Of a stretch of 64,000 nucleotides of DNA, positions 43,699 to 51,911 are shown in pieces. The notes below the pieces were generated by a model. That model saw nothing but the letters and a program-made list of their open reading frames with translations. It was not told the DNA's origin and ran no database searches. This DNA comes from Dysgonomonas gadei ATCC BAA-286. Its GTDB lineage: Bacteria; Bacteroidota; Bacteroidia; Bacteroidales; Dysgonomonadaceae. The position numbers were made by a program, and so were the translations under genes. Numbering within the stretch: position 1 is the first letter of the stretch; each line of letters begins with the position of its first letter. The stretch is from positions 496,001 to 560,000 of the forward strand of contig NZ_GL891980.1 in assembly GCF_000213555.1 (NCBI RefSeq). Reading direction: 5' to 3'.

Positions 43699-43706
43699 CA
43701 AAGGTA
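43699..43706 (-). promoter_or_regulatory. -7 box of uup
   Basis: TACCTTTG on the minus strand, 16 bp before the chosen ATG. This near-leaderless layout fixes the uup start at 43683. Confidence 0.7.
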
Positions 43707-43769
43707 AGCAAAAAGAGAGAGTTTACAGTTTTTATCTCGGGGATAGTGATCGTGCATTTATCGGGGAAA

Positions 43770-44275
43770 AGTTTATCTATATGATGCCGATAGCTTTTAG
43801 CTATTAGACGGTAGAGTTCTTTGACAATTTGCATTCATATTTTAGATTAAGAATGAAAATGTAATACCTGAATAATATGTAACACCTGTTACTTTTACAT
43901 ACGCTTCGCTCCTGTGACCGTTGGTTGTTACCTTTTTATTTTAACCACAGAGTAAAAGGAGTAGCACGGAGTCTTTTTATTGATGAGATGCTTCGCTCTG
44001 CTCAGCATAACAAGTCAATTATTAATTTTTCATTCTTAATTATTAATTGATTTTTCTGTTACCTTTGTTACCTTTTTTGGAATTCATGTAGGAACAATCC
44101 TTTGTGGTTACCCACCTACCATAAATGGGCAACCACAAGACCAGACTCTACATAAATGGAAAAAGTGTTACCTTTTAAAGAAGGAGATGCTTCGCTCTAC
44201 TCAACATGACAAGCCAATTATTAATTTTTCATTCTTAATTCTTCATTAATTCCTGTAACCTTTGTTACCTTTTGA
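43770..44275 (+). repeat. Dispersed intergenic repeat, copy C (left arm of a large inverted repeat)
   Basis: Opens GTTTATCTATATG, GCCGATAGC, GCTATTAGACGG, GTTCTTTGACAATTTGC. Bases 43,800-43,936 read identical to the complement of 48,654-48,790. After a block of about 140 bp present only here, 44,078-44,240 again matches copy D with few differences. It contains a hairpin TTGTGGTTACCCA/TGGGCAACCACAA (44,102-44,138). A module from GAGATGCTTCGCTCT to GTTACCTTT is present twice in direct orientation (43,985-44,076 and 44,184-44,273). It lies upstream of the unknown gene at 44,351. Confidence 0.85.
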
Positions 44276-44316
44276 GGAATGAAGTAGAAAAAGGCCTTTC
44301 TTCTTGCTAAAAATTC

Positions 44317-44324
44317 TATCTTTG
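44317..44324 (+). promoter_or_regulatory. -7 box of the unknown membrane-protein gene
   Basis: TATCTTTG just after repeat copy C, 26 bp before the start codon. Confidence 0.65.
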
Positions 44325-44350
44325 CCCAATAACATATACAACACACATAC

Positions 44351-45226
44351 ATGAGTACACAGTTATCTATATCTTTTTTCGATATTTTCAGATATTGGGA
44401 TACAATCACGGAATATGTAAATCCACTCGCCATAATATTATGGGCTATTACAGGCGGTGTCATCGGATTTATAACAGTACTAATAGCCGAACTTATCCTT
44501 CGTAAAAAAATATTAATACGTCGTCGCCATTGGACATTGCAATGGCTTTCTTATATATACATGGTATTCTTGCCTCTTTTTGCAGGCTTCTGTTTTACTC
44601 AATGGTTTGCACTACATGGCTGTGAAAGAGAGATCGTAAAGAATATCCCCACTTATCTGGGAGAGGCAAATTCAGCTTTCAACACATACCTGAAAAATGA
44701 AGTGGAGAAGATTATTGACAAAAAGCATATGCAACTTACTGGTCATGATGTCATTGACAAAACCGCATCATACGCAAGCCAAACTGCAAGTACCTTACTA
44801 TCCGAAGCACAACCGGCTGATAGTAGCATAACGGCTAAAGCTTCTGCCTTCCTTATGAGCAAAGTAATGGAAACAGATTTCGTTAAAGATCAGGCAGTAA
44901 AATATGTAGAAAGTGCTTTAGGTGAAGAAGTACTGAATGATAAGGAACTGACAAACGACCTGCTGAATGTAAAGATCGAGAATATTCTCACAGACGGGGT
45001 ACTGAATACCATTATAGAAAAGAAGGTCAAGAATATTTTTGGAGGTCTTAAGTTGAATATTGTATTTATCTTCTTGTTGGGATTAGCAATACCAATAGCT
45101 GAGATAATACTGGCGCATTATCTGGAAAAGAAAAGGCTCGCAGTTATTCCTTCTGTAATATTTGACACACCTCCTCCTATCCCAACACAATTAGAAAAGG
45201 AGAAAACAAGTCAGGAAAATAATTGA
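44351..45226 (+). CDS. Uncharacterised three-helix membrane protein
   Basis: A 291-residue protein I do not recognise. Two membrane helices lie near the N-terminus (about residues 23-47 and 60-80). A soluble middle of about 150 residues (about 85-235) is helical and charged, rich in Lys, Asp, Glu and Ala (for instance TYLKNEVEKIIDKKHMQLTG and ASQTASTLLSEAQPADSS), and a third helix (about 237-258) precedes a short Pro-rich tail. The middle resembles the repeated amphipathic segments of DUF4230/DUF445-type proteins only in composition. It stands inside the inverted-repeat-bracketed segment, convergent with lrgB (16 bp overlap at the stops). Confidence 0.7.
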   Translation: MSTQLSISFFDIFRYWDTITEYVNPLAIILWAITGGVIGFITVLIAELILRKKILIRRRHWTLQWLSYIYMVFLPLFAGFCFTQWFALHGCEREIVKNIPTYLGEANSAFNTYLKNEVEKIIDKKHMQLTGHDVIDKTASYASQTASTLLSEAQPADSSITAKASAFLMSKVMETDFVKDQAVKYVESALGEEVLNDKELTNDLLNVKIENILTDGVLNTIIEKKVKNIFGGLKLNIVFIFLLGLAIPIAEIILAHYLEKKRLAVIPSVIFDTPPPIPTQLEKEKTSQENN

Positions 45227-45903
45227 TGTACAATAGGAATCAGCAGGGCTGTCATAACTCCCATCAATCCAATAGCCAGGCCACTGAGTGCACCTTCTAT
45301 CACTCCCATTTCCATCGCTTTGGCCGTACCAACGCCATGAGCAGAAGCACCCATTGCAAGTCCCTTGGCAACACTGCTTTTTATTCCCAGCACACGTAGT
45401 ATAGGAGGACCAACAATACTGCCGAAAATACCACAAAACAATACGATAACAGCAGTAAGTGAGGCATTGCCACCGGATTGCTCAGCTATACTCATAGCAA
45501 TAGGTGTAGTTACCGACTTCGGTTCGAGGCTATGTATCAATACCTGATCTGCACCTGTAAGTTTAGCCAGTATGATGACGCTCAGAATACCAACAACACT
45601 ACCAATGAATACCGATGTAAGTATAGATACGACATTCCCTTTCAGGTAAGCAAGTTGTTCGTACAATACATATCCCAACGCTACCACCGAAGGCCCCAGC
45701 ATAAAACTAACAAATTCACTTCCCTTCTCGAAGGTTTGATAACTGATGCCGGATATCTCCAGAAAGGCGATGATAATAGCAATGGATATAATCAGTGGAT
45801 GCAGCAATCCTATCCTTGTCTTCTTGAACACCCATTGTCCAAAAAGATAGCTCCCGAAAACAAGCAGGAGCATAAATTCCGTGGATTCAAATAATGCTCT
45901 CAT
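45211..45903 (-). CDS. lrgB: LrgB/CidB family protein
   Basis: A 230-residue inner-membrane protein. I chose the ATG at 45903 (MRALFESTEFMLL), which overlaps the lrgA stop as ATGA; a longer frame from 45975 has an unlikely soluble N-terminus. VTTPIAMSIAEQSGGNASLTA and ASAHGVGTAKAMEMG are the conserved LrgB segments. LrgA-LrgB pairs are holin/antiholin-like or act in metabolite (glycolate/pyruvate) export and cell-lysis control in other bacteria. Its 3' end overlaps the convergent unknown gene. Confidence 0.93.
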   Translation of the reverse strand: MRALFESTEFMLLLVFGSYLFGQWVFKKTRIGLLHPLIISIAIIIAFLEISGISYQTFEKGSEFVSFMLGPSVVALGYVLYEQLAYLKGNVVSILTSVFIGSVVGILSVIILAKLTGADQVLIHSLEPKSVTTPIAMSIAEQSGGNASLTAVIVLFCGIFGSIVGPPILRVLGIKSSVAKGLAMGASAHGVGTAKAMEMGVIEGALSGLAIGLMGVMTALLIPIVHQLFS

Positions 45904-46247
45904 TTTCTTTTCTTCTCCATTTGTTGTTGAATAACCGCCACTACGGCAATAACCAGAACTGTACTCACCGAACATACAATAAGAATCGACATCCAGAATT
46001 TGCTGATCAGTCCGTAAGAGCCTAACAATCCCGCACCAGCCGGTATAAAGAATATAGCCATATTGCGGGTAAAGGCATTGGCAACATCTTTTACATAGTC
46101 GGGTTTAAGGGCTTTGAAGTAGAGACTGAGGAATAATAGAATCATTCCGATAATATTTCCGGGAACAAGTCTATCTATCAGATAACTAATGCCTTGCCCA
46201 AGGAAATAGAACAGAAGAATGATAAAGATACCTTTTACCATTTTCAT
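45900..46247 (-). CDS. lrgA: CidA/LrgA family holin-like protein
   Basis: A 115-residue protein with four membrane helices. FYFLGQGISYLIDRLVPGNIIGMILLFLSL is the family core (split at the conserved Pro-Gly), followed by MAIFFIPAGAGLLGSYGL. It works with LrgB from the next gene, to which it is coupled by a 4-bp overlap. A promoter with TACCTTTG lies 30 bp before the start, inside a short repeat that is also found before the DUF59 gene. Confidence 0.92.
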   Translation of the reverse strand: MKMVKGIFIILLFYFLGQGISYLIDRLVPGNIIGMILLFLSLYFKALKPDYVKDVANAFTRNMAIFFIPAGAGLLGSYGLISKFWMSILIVCSVSTVLVIAVVAVIQQQMEKKRK

Positions 46248-46276
46248 AACGATAACCTTCTAATTTAACTCGGATA

Positions 46277-46327
46277 CAAAGGTAGTATTAAGTTATAAGT
46301 TATGGGTATAAGTTATGAGTTTTTTGA
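46277..46327 (-). promoter_or_regulatory. lrgAB promoter within a duplicated 50-bp sequence (copy 1)
   Basis: TACCTTTG on the minus strand at 46277-46284 is followed upstream by a stretch (AAGTTATAAGTTATGGG and GTTATGAGTTTTTTGA on the plus strand) nearly identical to 47636-47687. Confidence 0.65.
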
Positions 46328-46334
46328 TAGCCGA

Positions 46335-47153
46335 TCAGCTTTCTTCCGGCTCTTCAAATATCTCCAGTGAGAAATTCTCTCCATCGAAAACGCCGTAAGA
46401 GAAGTATTTGATCCAATCACCCAATATTACAACCCGGCTTTGCATAGAGAGCATCAGGTCGAGCATAATATGACGATGTCCGAATATAAAGTAGTTGATA
46501 CCAGGAGCATGCTTTAAATGGCTTTTGGCAAAGAGAACAAGGTGCTCTTTGTCTTCTCCGAAATAATCGGGCATCTCATCATTCTCTCTATTATGATTAG
46601 ACCACCACTGGGCAAACCCTACCGTCCACCGCGGATGGATGGCAGCATAAAGTTTGCGGCAAAACTTATTGTGGAAAAGTCCGCGTAAGAGCTTGAATGA
46701 AGTAGAGTCATCCCCTAGTCCGTCTCCATGTGCCAGAAAAAACTTCTTTCCATGTATATCCCGTACCAAAGGTTGGGTATGGACGATCATTCCACACTCT
46801 TTTTGCAAGTAATCGGTTACCCATATATCATGATTGCCGATAAAGAAATGCACCTCGATACCCTTATCTGTCAGTTCGGCAATTTTCCCCAGAAAACGGA
46901 CAAAACCGCGGGGTACCACATTACGGTATTCGAACCAGTAATCGAATATATCGCCAAGCAGATAGATAGTCTGGGCATCTTCTTTGACCCTATCCAGCCA
47001 CCGACAGAGTTTTCTCTCTACCTCGTGCTGAGGAAAATAATGGTCATCGACTTTGACCGAAGGCAGGGTCATCTGCTGATGCTTATTCACATTCTTCTTG
47101 TGAAAAGCAGAACCTAAATGTACATCTGATAAGAAATAGACTTTTTTTTCCAC
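46335..47153 (-). CDS. lpxH: UDP-2,3-diacylglucosamine diphosphatase (LpxH-type metallophosphoesterase)
   Basis: A calcineurin-like phosphoesterase of about 272 residues, which in lipid A synthesis removes UMP from UDP-2,3-diacylglucosamine. Metal-binding motifs are YFLSDVHLGS, LLGDIFDYWFEY, FIGNHDIW, LAHGDGLGDD and FGHRHIM, in the order of the family. I prefer the GTG at 47153, which puts SDVHLGS near residue 8 as in relatives; an ATG at 47198 would add 15 residues and overlap the DUF59 gene by 35 bp. The lack of E. coli-like C-terminal features is usual in Bacteroidota. Confidence 0.88.
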   Translation of the reverse strand: MEKKVYFLSDVHLGSAFHKKNVNKHQQMTLPSVKVDDHYFPQHEVERKLCRWLDRVKEDAQTIYLLGDIFDYWFEYRNVVPRGFVRFLGKIAELTDKGIEVHFFIGNHDIWVTDYLQKECGMIVHTQPLVRDIHGKKFFLAHGDGLGDDSTSFKLLRGLFHNKFCRKLYAAIHPRWTVGFAQWWSNHNRENDEMPDYFGEDKEHLVLFAKSHLKHAPGINYFIFGHRHIMLDLMLSMQSRVVILGDWIKYFSYGVFDGENFSLEIFEEPEES

Positions 47154-47163
47154 CTTATCCTGC

Positions 47164-47478
47164 TTATAGAAATCCCAGTTCCAGTTTTGCTTCCTCACTC
47201 AGCATATCCTTATTCCATTGAGGTTCGAATGTCAGATTAACTATTACATTGTTCACTTCCCTGATAGACTCCACCTTGTACCTCACATCTTCCAATATAA
47301 AGTCGGCTGCAGGACAATTAGGCGCGGTCAGCGTCATTGTAATAGTTACATTCTTATCGTCGTCTACCTCCACCTCATAAATAAGGCCAAGATCGTAAAC
47401 ATTGACTGGTATTTCGGGATCGTAAACAGTTTTCAACATGTTTACTATTTTTACTTCCAAGTTTAATAATTCGCTCAT
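47164..47478 (-). CDS. DUF59 (MIP18-type) Fe-S assembly-associated protein
   Basis: A 104-residue protein of the DUF59/SufT-like family: KTVYDPEIPVNVYDLGLIYEV and MTLTAPNCPAADFILEDV with the conserved Cys of the TxxxCP motif. The family matures Fe-S clusters. No other suf gene is adjacent; lpxH follows 10 bp later on the same strand. The promoter lies 158 bp upstream, leaving an unusually long leader with no recognisable structure. Confidence 0.9.
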   Translation of the reverse strand: MSELLNLEVKIVNMLKTVYDPEIPVNVYDLGLIYEVEVDDDKNVTITMTLTAPNCPAADFILEDVRYKVESIREVNNVIVNLTFEPQWNKDMLSEEAKLELGFL

Positions 47479-47635
47479 ATCTCTAATTTAAGGCCTCAGA
47501 CCTATTTATTACTTCCGTATTCGAAGCTGCAATAGTTAGCATGACATAACATTGCATTCAATACATTCTTTTATTTACATTTGTTATAAACAATTTTACA
47601 GAATCATTAGTTTATAACCATTCCATTTTACACTG

Positions 47636-47687
47636 CAAAGGTAATATTAAGTTACAAGTTATGAGTTATAAGTCATGAGTTTTTTGA
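47636..47687 (-). promoter_or_regulatory. DUF59-lpxH promoter within a duplicated 50-bp sequence (copy 2)
   Basis: TACCTTTG on the minus strand at 47636-47643, followed upstream by AAGTTACAAGTTATGAG and GTCATGAGTTTTTTGA (plus strand), matching 46277-46327 with a handful of differences. Confidence 0.65.
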
Positions 47688-47699
47688 GTACCCGACACC

Positions 47700-48398
47700 T
47701 TACATCCTACCCCTATCCATATAACTATAGTATGAGTGATCGCAGACTATAATGTGATCGAGAAGCCTGACATCCATTATCTGCCCAGCCTCTTTCAACC
47801 GGCGGGTAATATTATCGTCGTCGCCGCTCGGATTAGAGTTTCCTGAAGGATGATTGTGACAAAGCACCATAGCTGATGCCAGTGAGTCTATCGCTTCCTT
47901 CATTATCATACGGATATCAACAACTGTCCCGGCAACACCACCTTTACTGACTTGTATCTTCTTCAGCACCTTATTAGCCCGGTTGAGTAATAGTACCCAA
48001 ACCTCTTCGTGTTTCAGATCGGCTAATACAGGATGGAATATCTGATAGACCGTATCACTTGATGTTATCTGCGGCTGCACAACAACCTCCGATAATTTCC
48101 TGCGTTTACCCAGTTCCATTGCAGCAGCTATAGTTATCGCTTTGGCTTCCCCTATCCCATTGAAGTTTTTTATAAGGTCTTTTATCTCCTGCTTACCCAA
48201 TATATTCAGATTATTGGATAGACTGTGGAGGATGCGTTGTGCCAGTTCGACTGCTGTCTCGTTCTTATTTCCCGAACCAATAAGAATGCCCAGCAGTTCA
48301 GCATCAGATAGAGCTCCCACTCCCTTCAGAAGCATCTTTTCCCGAGGCCGGTCTTCTTCCGCCCAGTCTTTGATATTCAGTTTGGTTTTATTTTCCAT
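47700..48398 (-). CDS. radC: RadC family protein (JAB/MPN domain)
   Basis: A 232-residue protein. A helix-hairpin-helix region (about 60-85, LIKNFNGIGEAKAITI) is followed by the JAB1/MPN+ metalloprotease-like domain with LCHNHPSGNSNPSGDD and the late Asp in DHIIVCD. The family is named after an E. coli repair phenotype that proved to be mis-assigned, and its biochemical role is still uncertain. Its predicted promoter lies inside repeat copy D. Confidence 0.93.
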   Translation of the reverse strand: MENKTKLNIKDWAEEDRPREKMLLKGVGALSDAELLGILIGSGNKNETAVELAQRILHSLSNNLNILGKQEIKDLIKNFNGIGEAKAITIAAAMELGKRRKLSEVVVQPQITSSDTVYQIFHPVLADLKHEEVWVLLLNRANKVLKKIQVSKGGVAGTVVDIRMIMKEAIDSLASAMVLCHNHPSGNSNPSGDDDNITRRLKEAGQIMDVRLLDHIIVCDHSYYSYMDRGRM

Positions 48399-48429
48399 AG
48401 TTTAGAAAGTAAAGTCGGCTTTAGGTTTA

Positions 48430-48838
48430 TTAACTATATATAGTTAAAAGGTAACAAAGGTAACAGAAAAATCAATTAATAATTAAGAATGAAAAATTAA
48501 TAATTGACTTGTTATGTTGAGCAGAGCGAAGCATCTCCTTCTTTAAAAGGTAACACTTGTAACACTTTTTCCATTTATGTAGAGTCTGGTCTTGTGGTTG
48601 CCCATTTATGGTAAGTGGGTAACCACAAAGGATTGTCCCTACATGAATTCCCCAAAAGGTAACAACCAACGGTCACAGGAGCGAAGCGTATGTAAAAGTA
48701 ACAGGTGTTACATATTATTCAGGTATTACATTTTCATTCTTAATCTAAAATATGAATGCAAATTGTCAAAGAACTCTACCGTCTAATAGCTATCAGCTAA
48801 CGGCTAAAAGCTTATACATATAGATAAAGTTCCTTAAC
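48430..48838 (-). repeat. Dispersed intergenic repeat, copy D (right arm of the large inverted repeat)
   Basis: Read on the minus strand it opens CTTTATCTATATG, GCCGTTAGC, GCTATTAGACGG, GTTCTTTGACAATTTGC. It then follows copy C block by block: GCTTCGCTCCTGTGACCG, GGAATTCATGTAGGGAC, the GTGGTTACCCA hairpin, GAGATGCTTCGCTCTG, CTGTTACCTTTGTTACC. It ends about 32 bp before radC. Bases 48,654-48,790 read identical (137 bp) to the complement of 43,800-43,936. Confidence 0.85.
48455..48462 (-). promoter_or_regulatory. -7 box of radC, supplied by repeat copy D
   Basis: TACCTTTG on the minus strand inside the repeat block GTTACCTTTGTTACC, 57 bp before the radC start. Confidence 0.5.
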
Positions 48839-48857
48839 AAACTTACATTAAAACATT

Positions 48858-48891
48858 TCGGGCCCTCTGTTATCATAAACAGAGAGCCCGA
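48858..48891 (-). terminator. Intrinsic terminator of efp
   Basis: A stem of about 13 bp (CGGGCTCTCTGTT against AACAGAGGGCCCG, minus strand) with a short loop, followed by a moderately U-rich stretch, 22 bp after the efp stop. Confidence 0.7.
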
Positions 48892-48912
48892 TATATTCTT
48901 AATCTGAAAGGT

Positions 48913-49479
48913 TCAGGCTTTCACCCGTTCTACATATGCACCATCTTTCGTACTGATTTTGATCTTATCACCTTCATTGATGAAAAGCGGCACACGTACC
49001 TCAGCACCTGTTTCCACTGTTGCGGGTTTCAATGTGTTTGTAGCTGTATCACCTTTCATTCCCGGCTCGGTATATGTTACTTCAAGGATAACATTAGTCG
49101 GCATTTCGGCTGTCAGTATCGCTTCTGTTTCTGCATGTACCTGTACCTCTACCTTATCGCCTTCTTTCAGAAATGCCACCCCTTCAATCATATCTCCGGC
49201 AATGGAAATCTGTTCGAAAGTCTCGGCATTCATGAAATTATAGCCCATGTCGTCCTGATAAAGATACTGATAAGGACGTCTTTCAATACGCACCTCATCC
49301 AATTTGATTCCGGCATTGAATGTCCTTTCCAGAACACGGCCGGTAGTAACGCTACGCATTTTTGTACGGACAAAAGCTGCACCTTTACCCGGTTTTACAT
49401 GAAGAAATTCAATAATAACATAGTATTGCCCGTCGATGTCGATGCACATACCATTTCTTATATCTGCTGTTGTTGCCAT
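48913..49479 (-). CDS. efp: Elongation factor P
   Basis: A 188-residue factor that rescues ribosomes stalled at polyproline. The KOW-like N-domain has HVKPGKGAAFVRTKM, and the tip Lys32 corresponds to the residue that carries the activating modification in other bacteria. The genes for the E. coli-type modification enzymes (EpmA/EpmB) are not in this window. VTYTEPGMKGDTA is the C-terminal EFP signature region. Single-gene unit with a good promoter. Confidence 0.96.
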   Translation of the reverse strand: MATTADIRNGMCIDIDGQYYVIIEFLHVKPGKGAAFVRTKMRSVTTGRVLERTFNAGIKLDEVRIERRPYQYLYQDDMGYNFMNAETFEQISIAGDMIEGVAFLKEGDKVEVQVHAETEAILTAEMPTNVILEVTYTEPGMKGDTATNTLKPATVETGAEVRVPLFINEGDKIKISTKDGAYVERVKA

Positions 49480-49518
49480 TAATTATATTTTATGTTTAGA
49501 TTAAAAAATTTCGAGTTG

Positions 49519-49548
49519 CAAAGATAATAAAACTCATTATTTTACAAA
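49519..49548 (-). promoter_or_regulatory. Bacteroidota sigma-A promoter of efp
   Basis: Minus-strand TTTG (49545-49548), 18-bp spacer, TATCTTTG (49519-49526); the start codon is 40 bp downstream. Confidence 0.72.
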
Positions 49549-51678
49549 ACCCCTGTTTTTTAACAAGTAAATAGGATTTGGTTCTGCCCCTCTGAAATTT
49601 TTGTATAGAGTCATTGGTTCGTCTGTTCCACCTTTCGACAATACATTTTCACGGAACGATTTAGCTGTTGCCTGATCGAAGATATTACCCTTTTCCACAA
49701 ACGCTTGGAACGCATCCGAATCCAGTACTTCCGACCACAGGTAGCTGTAATATCCTGCAGAATAGCCACCACTGAATACATGTTGGAAATATGTACTTCT
49801 GTATCGAGGTATAATTTCCGAAATCAGTCCTATTTCGGCCATTGCATCAGCCTCAAATTTGTCTACGTCCAGTTTCTCAACACCCTCTGTTTGCTTAGGA
49901 TTAAAGTTTGGAGTAGCGGTCATTGTGTACCATTTCATATCCAGAATAGCAGCCGCTACAAGTTCGGTAGTTCTGAATCCCTGATTGAAATATCCTGCAT
50001 TCTGAATTTTTTGTATTAATTCGTCAGGAATCACTTTACCTGTTTCATAATGTTTTGCATACATTTTCAGCACTTCCGGCTCAAAAGCCCAGTGTTCCAT
50101 CACCTGCGAAGGCAACTCCACAAAATCACGGTACACAGAAGTTCCCGAAAGCCCGTTATATGTACATTTAGACAAAAGCCCGTGCAATCCGTGACCAAAT
50201 TCATGGAACATCGTTTCTACCTGATCCAGAGTAAGAAGTGCCGGTTTGCCATCTGTCGGAGGATTATAGTTTCCTACATTGTATATCAACGGGTGAACAA
50301 ATTCACCTTTAAATATTTCCTGCTTGCGGAAACTGCTCATCCATGCACCCGGACGTTTACCCTGACGCGCAAAGTCATCAAAGTATATCATACCTATAAG
50401 AGAACCATCCGCGTCATTTACCTCGTATGCTTTTACATCTTGCTGATAAACCGGCACATCCGTTTTTTGCTTGAATGTAATGCCATAAAGTTTGTTTGCC
50501 ACAGCAAATACTCCTTCACGTACATTATCTGCTTTGAAGTATGGCTTCAATGCATCTTCGTCCAAAGCGTACTTCTCCTTACGCAGTTTCTCTGCATAAT
50601 ATGCCCAATCCCAAGACTCGATCTTGATATCTTTCCCTTCTTTTTTAGCAATCGCCTGTAATTCTGTCGCTTCTTTCTTTGCTTGTGGCAATGCATATTT
50701 CCAGATGCTGTTCAGTAAGTTCATCACATTATCCGGAGTTTTAGCCATCGTTTCTTCGAGCACGTAATCGGCATGAGTGTTATAACCAAGTATATTAGCC
50801 TTTTCGAGGCGAAGACTTACTATTTTCTTTATATTCTCTTTATTGTCGAACTCGTTATTATTGTCGCCCCGCATATACATGGCTTTGTACAATTTTTCAC
50901 GCAGTTCGCGATTATCGGCATACTGAAGGAATGGCTCCCAGCTTGGCTTGCTCAGTCCGAACATCCATTTGCCTTCCATTCCCTTATCTTTAGCCATTTT
51001 GGCTGCCGCGGCTATAATATCTTCCGGTAATCCCGCAAGGTCTTCTTTTTTATCTATTACCAACTGATAATTATCCGTTTCTTTCAACAGATTCTGATTG
51101 AAACTTAAAGCCGTAGAACTTAATTCTTTATTTATCTCACGCAAACGATCCTGTTTAGACCCGTCAAGCAATATACCTGAACGAACAAAACCTTTATAGG
51201 TTTTATCCAGTAGCATTTTCTGTTCAGTGGTCAGGTTAGCAGGTGCCGCGTCATATACAGTCTTTATACGGGCAAAAAGCTTTTCGTTAAAGTTGATATT
51301 ATCATAATGCTCTGTCCGCTTAGGAGTAATCTCCTTTTCAATGCTTTGGTAAGTAGAATCGGACATTGTCCCTGTCATTACCGACAGCACTGCACCCACA
51401 CTATTCAGCATCCTGCCCGATTCATCGAGAGCCACAATCGTGTTTTCGAAAGTCGGGGCATCCGGATTGTTCACAATGGAATCTATTTCGGCGTTGTGCC
51501 TTTTCATTCCTTCTTCGAAAGCAGGCAGGTAATGCTCTGCTTTTATCTTGTCGAAAGGAGGTACACCATTAGGAGTGTTAAACTCTGAAAAGAAAGGATT
51601 ACCCGCTTCCCTGGTACTTGTAGTATTACAAGAGTAAACCATAATTAAAAAACTAATAATAAATAGAAACTTCTTCAT
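49537..51678 (-). CDS. dcp: M3 family metallopeptidase (dipeptidyl carboxypeptidase-like lipoprotein)
   Basis: A 713-residue zinc peptidase. The N-terminus is a lipoprotein signal with lipobox MVYSC (Cys17), so it sits in the periplasm or at the membrane. The zinc motif HEFGHGLHGLL (about residue 492) and a downstream Glu region (WMSSFRK before it, ELVAAAILDMKWY after) are those of the M3 family. NPFFSEFNTPNGVPPFDKI is the usual Dcp opening. It removes C-terminal dipeptides from peptides. The gene symbol rests on subfamily likeness and could also be an oligopeptidase A type. The 3' end overlaps the efp promoter. Confidence 0.9.
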   Translation of the reverse strand: MKKFLFIISFLIMVYSCNTTSTREAGNPFFSEFNTPNGVPPFDKIKAEHYLPAFEEGMKRHNAEIDSIVNNPDAPTFENTIVALDESGRMLNSVGAVLSVMTGTMSDSTYQSIEKEITPKRTEHYDNINFNEKLFARIKTVYDAAPANLTTEQKMLLDKTYKGFVRSGILLDGSKQDRLREINKELSSTALSFNQNLLKETDNYQLVIDKKEDLAGLPEDIIAAAAKMAKDKGMEGKWMFGLSKPSWEPFLQYADNRELREKLYKAMYMRGDNNNEFDNKENIKKIVSLRLEKANILGYNTHADYVLEETMAKTPDNVMNLLNSIWKYALPQAKKEATELQAIAKKEGKDIKIESWDWAYYAEKLRKEKYALDEDALKPYFKADNVREGVFAVANKLYGITFKQKTDVPVYQQDVKAYEVNDADGSLIGMIYFDDFARQGKRPGAWMSSFRKQEIFKGEFVHPLIYNVGNYNPPTDGKPALLTLDQVETMFHEFGHGLHGLLSKCTYNGLSGTSVYRDFVELPSQVMEHWAFEPEVLKMYAKHYETGKVIPDELIQKIQNAGYFNQGFRTTELVAAAILDMKWYTMTATPNFNPKQTEGVEKLDVDKFEADAMAEIGLISEIIPRYRSTYFQHVFSGGYSAGYYSYLWSEVLDSDAFQAFVEKGNIFDQATAKSFRENVLSKGGTDEPMTLYKNFRGAEPNPIYLLKNRGFVK

Positions 51679-51712
51679 AAAGTAGTATTTATGTGAATGA
51701 ATTGATTTTTAG

Positions 51713-51720
51713 CAAAAATA
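51713..51720 (-). promoter_or_regulatory. -7 box of the M3 peptidase gene
   Basis: TATTTTTG on the minus strand, 34 bp before the start codon. Confidence 0.5.
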
Positions 51721-51911
51721 GGTAAAAATTACTATACACTAAAACTTATAGATAAATATGAACGTTTTGAGTAGCGAGAGCAGAAGCAAAATAAATTTTG
51801 ATTATGCCGAGTCGCAATAAACGACTAATGTAATTGAACGATAAAAATCGGGAATATTAACAGATAATCCGATTAAAATCCTTAAACTTGTAAGAATATT
51901 TTTTCAAAACC

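Noticed and set aside
43684..43701. Upstream start of uup at 43701
   Set aside because: It falls inside the TACCTTTG promoter box; the ATG at 43683 gives the usual N-terminus.
44221..44463. 80-codon minus-strand frame across the start of the unknown membrane-protein gene
   Set aside because: It runs over repeat copy C and the promoter of the plus-strand gene; no family likeness and repeat-derived sequence.
50050..50661. 203-codon plus-strand frame opposite the M3 peptidase gene
   Set aside because: A shadow of the peptidase coding strand; composition is typical of antisense frames and nothing suggests a real start.
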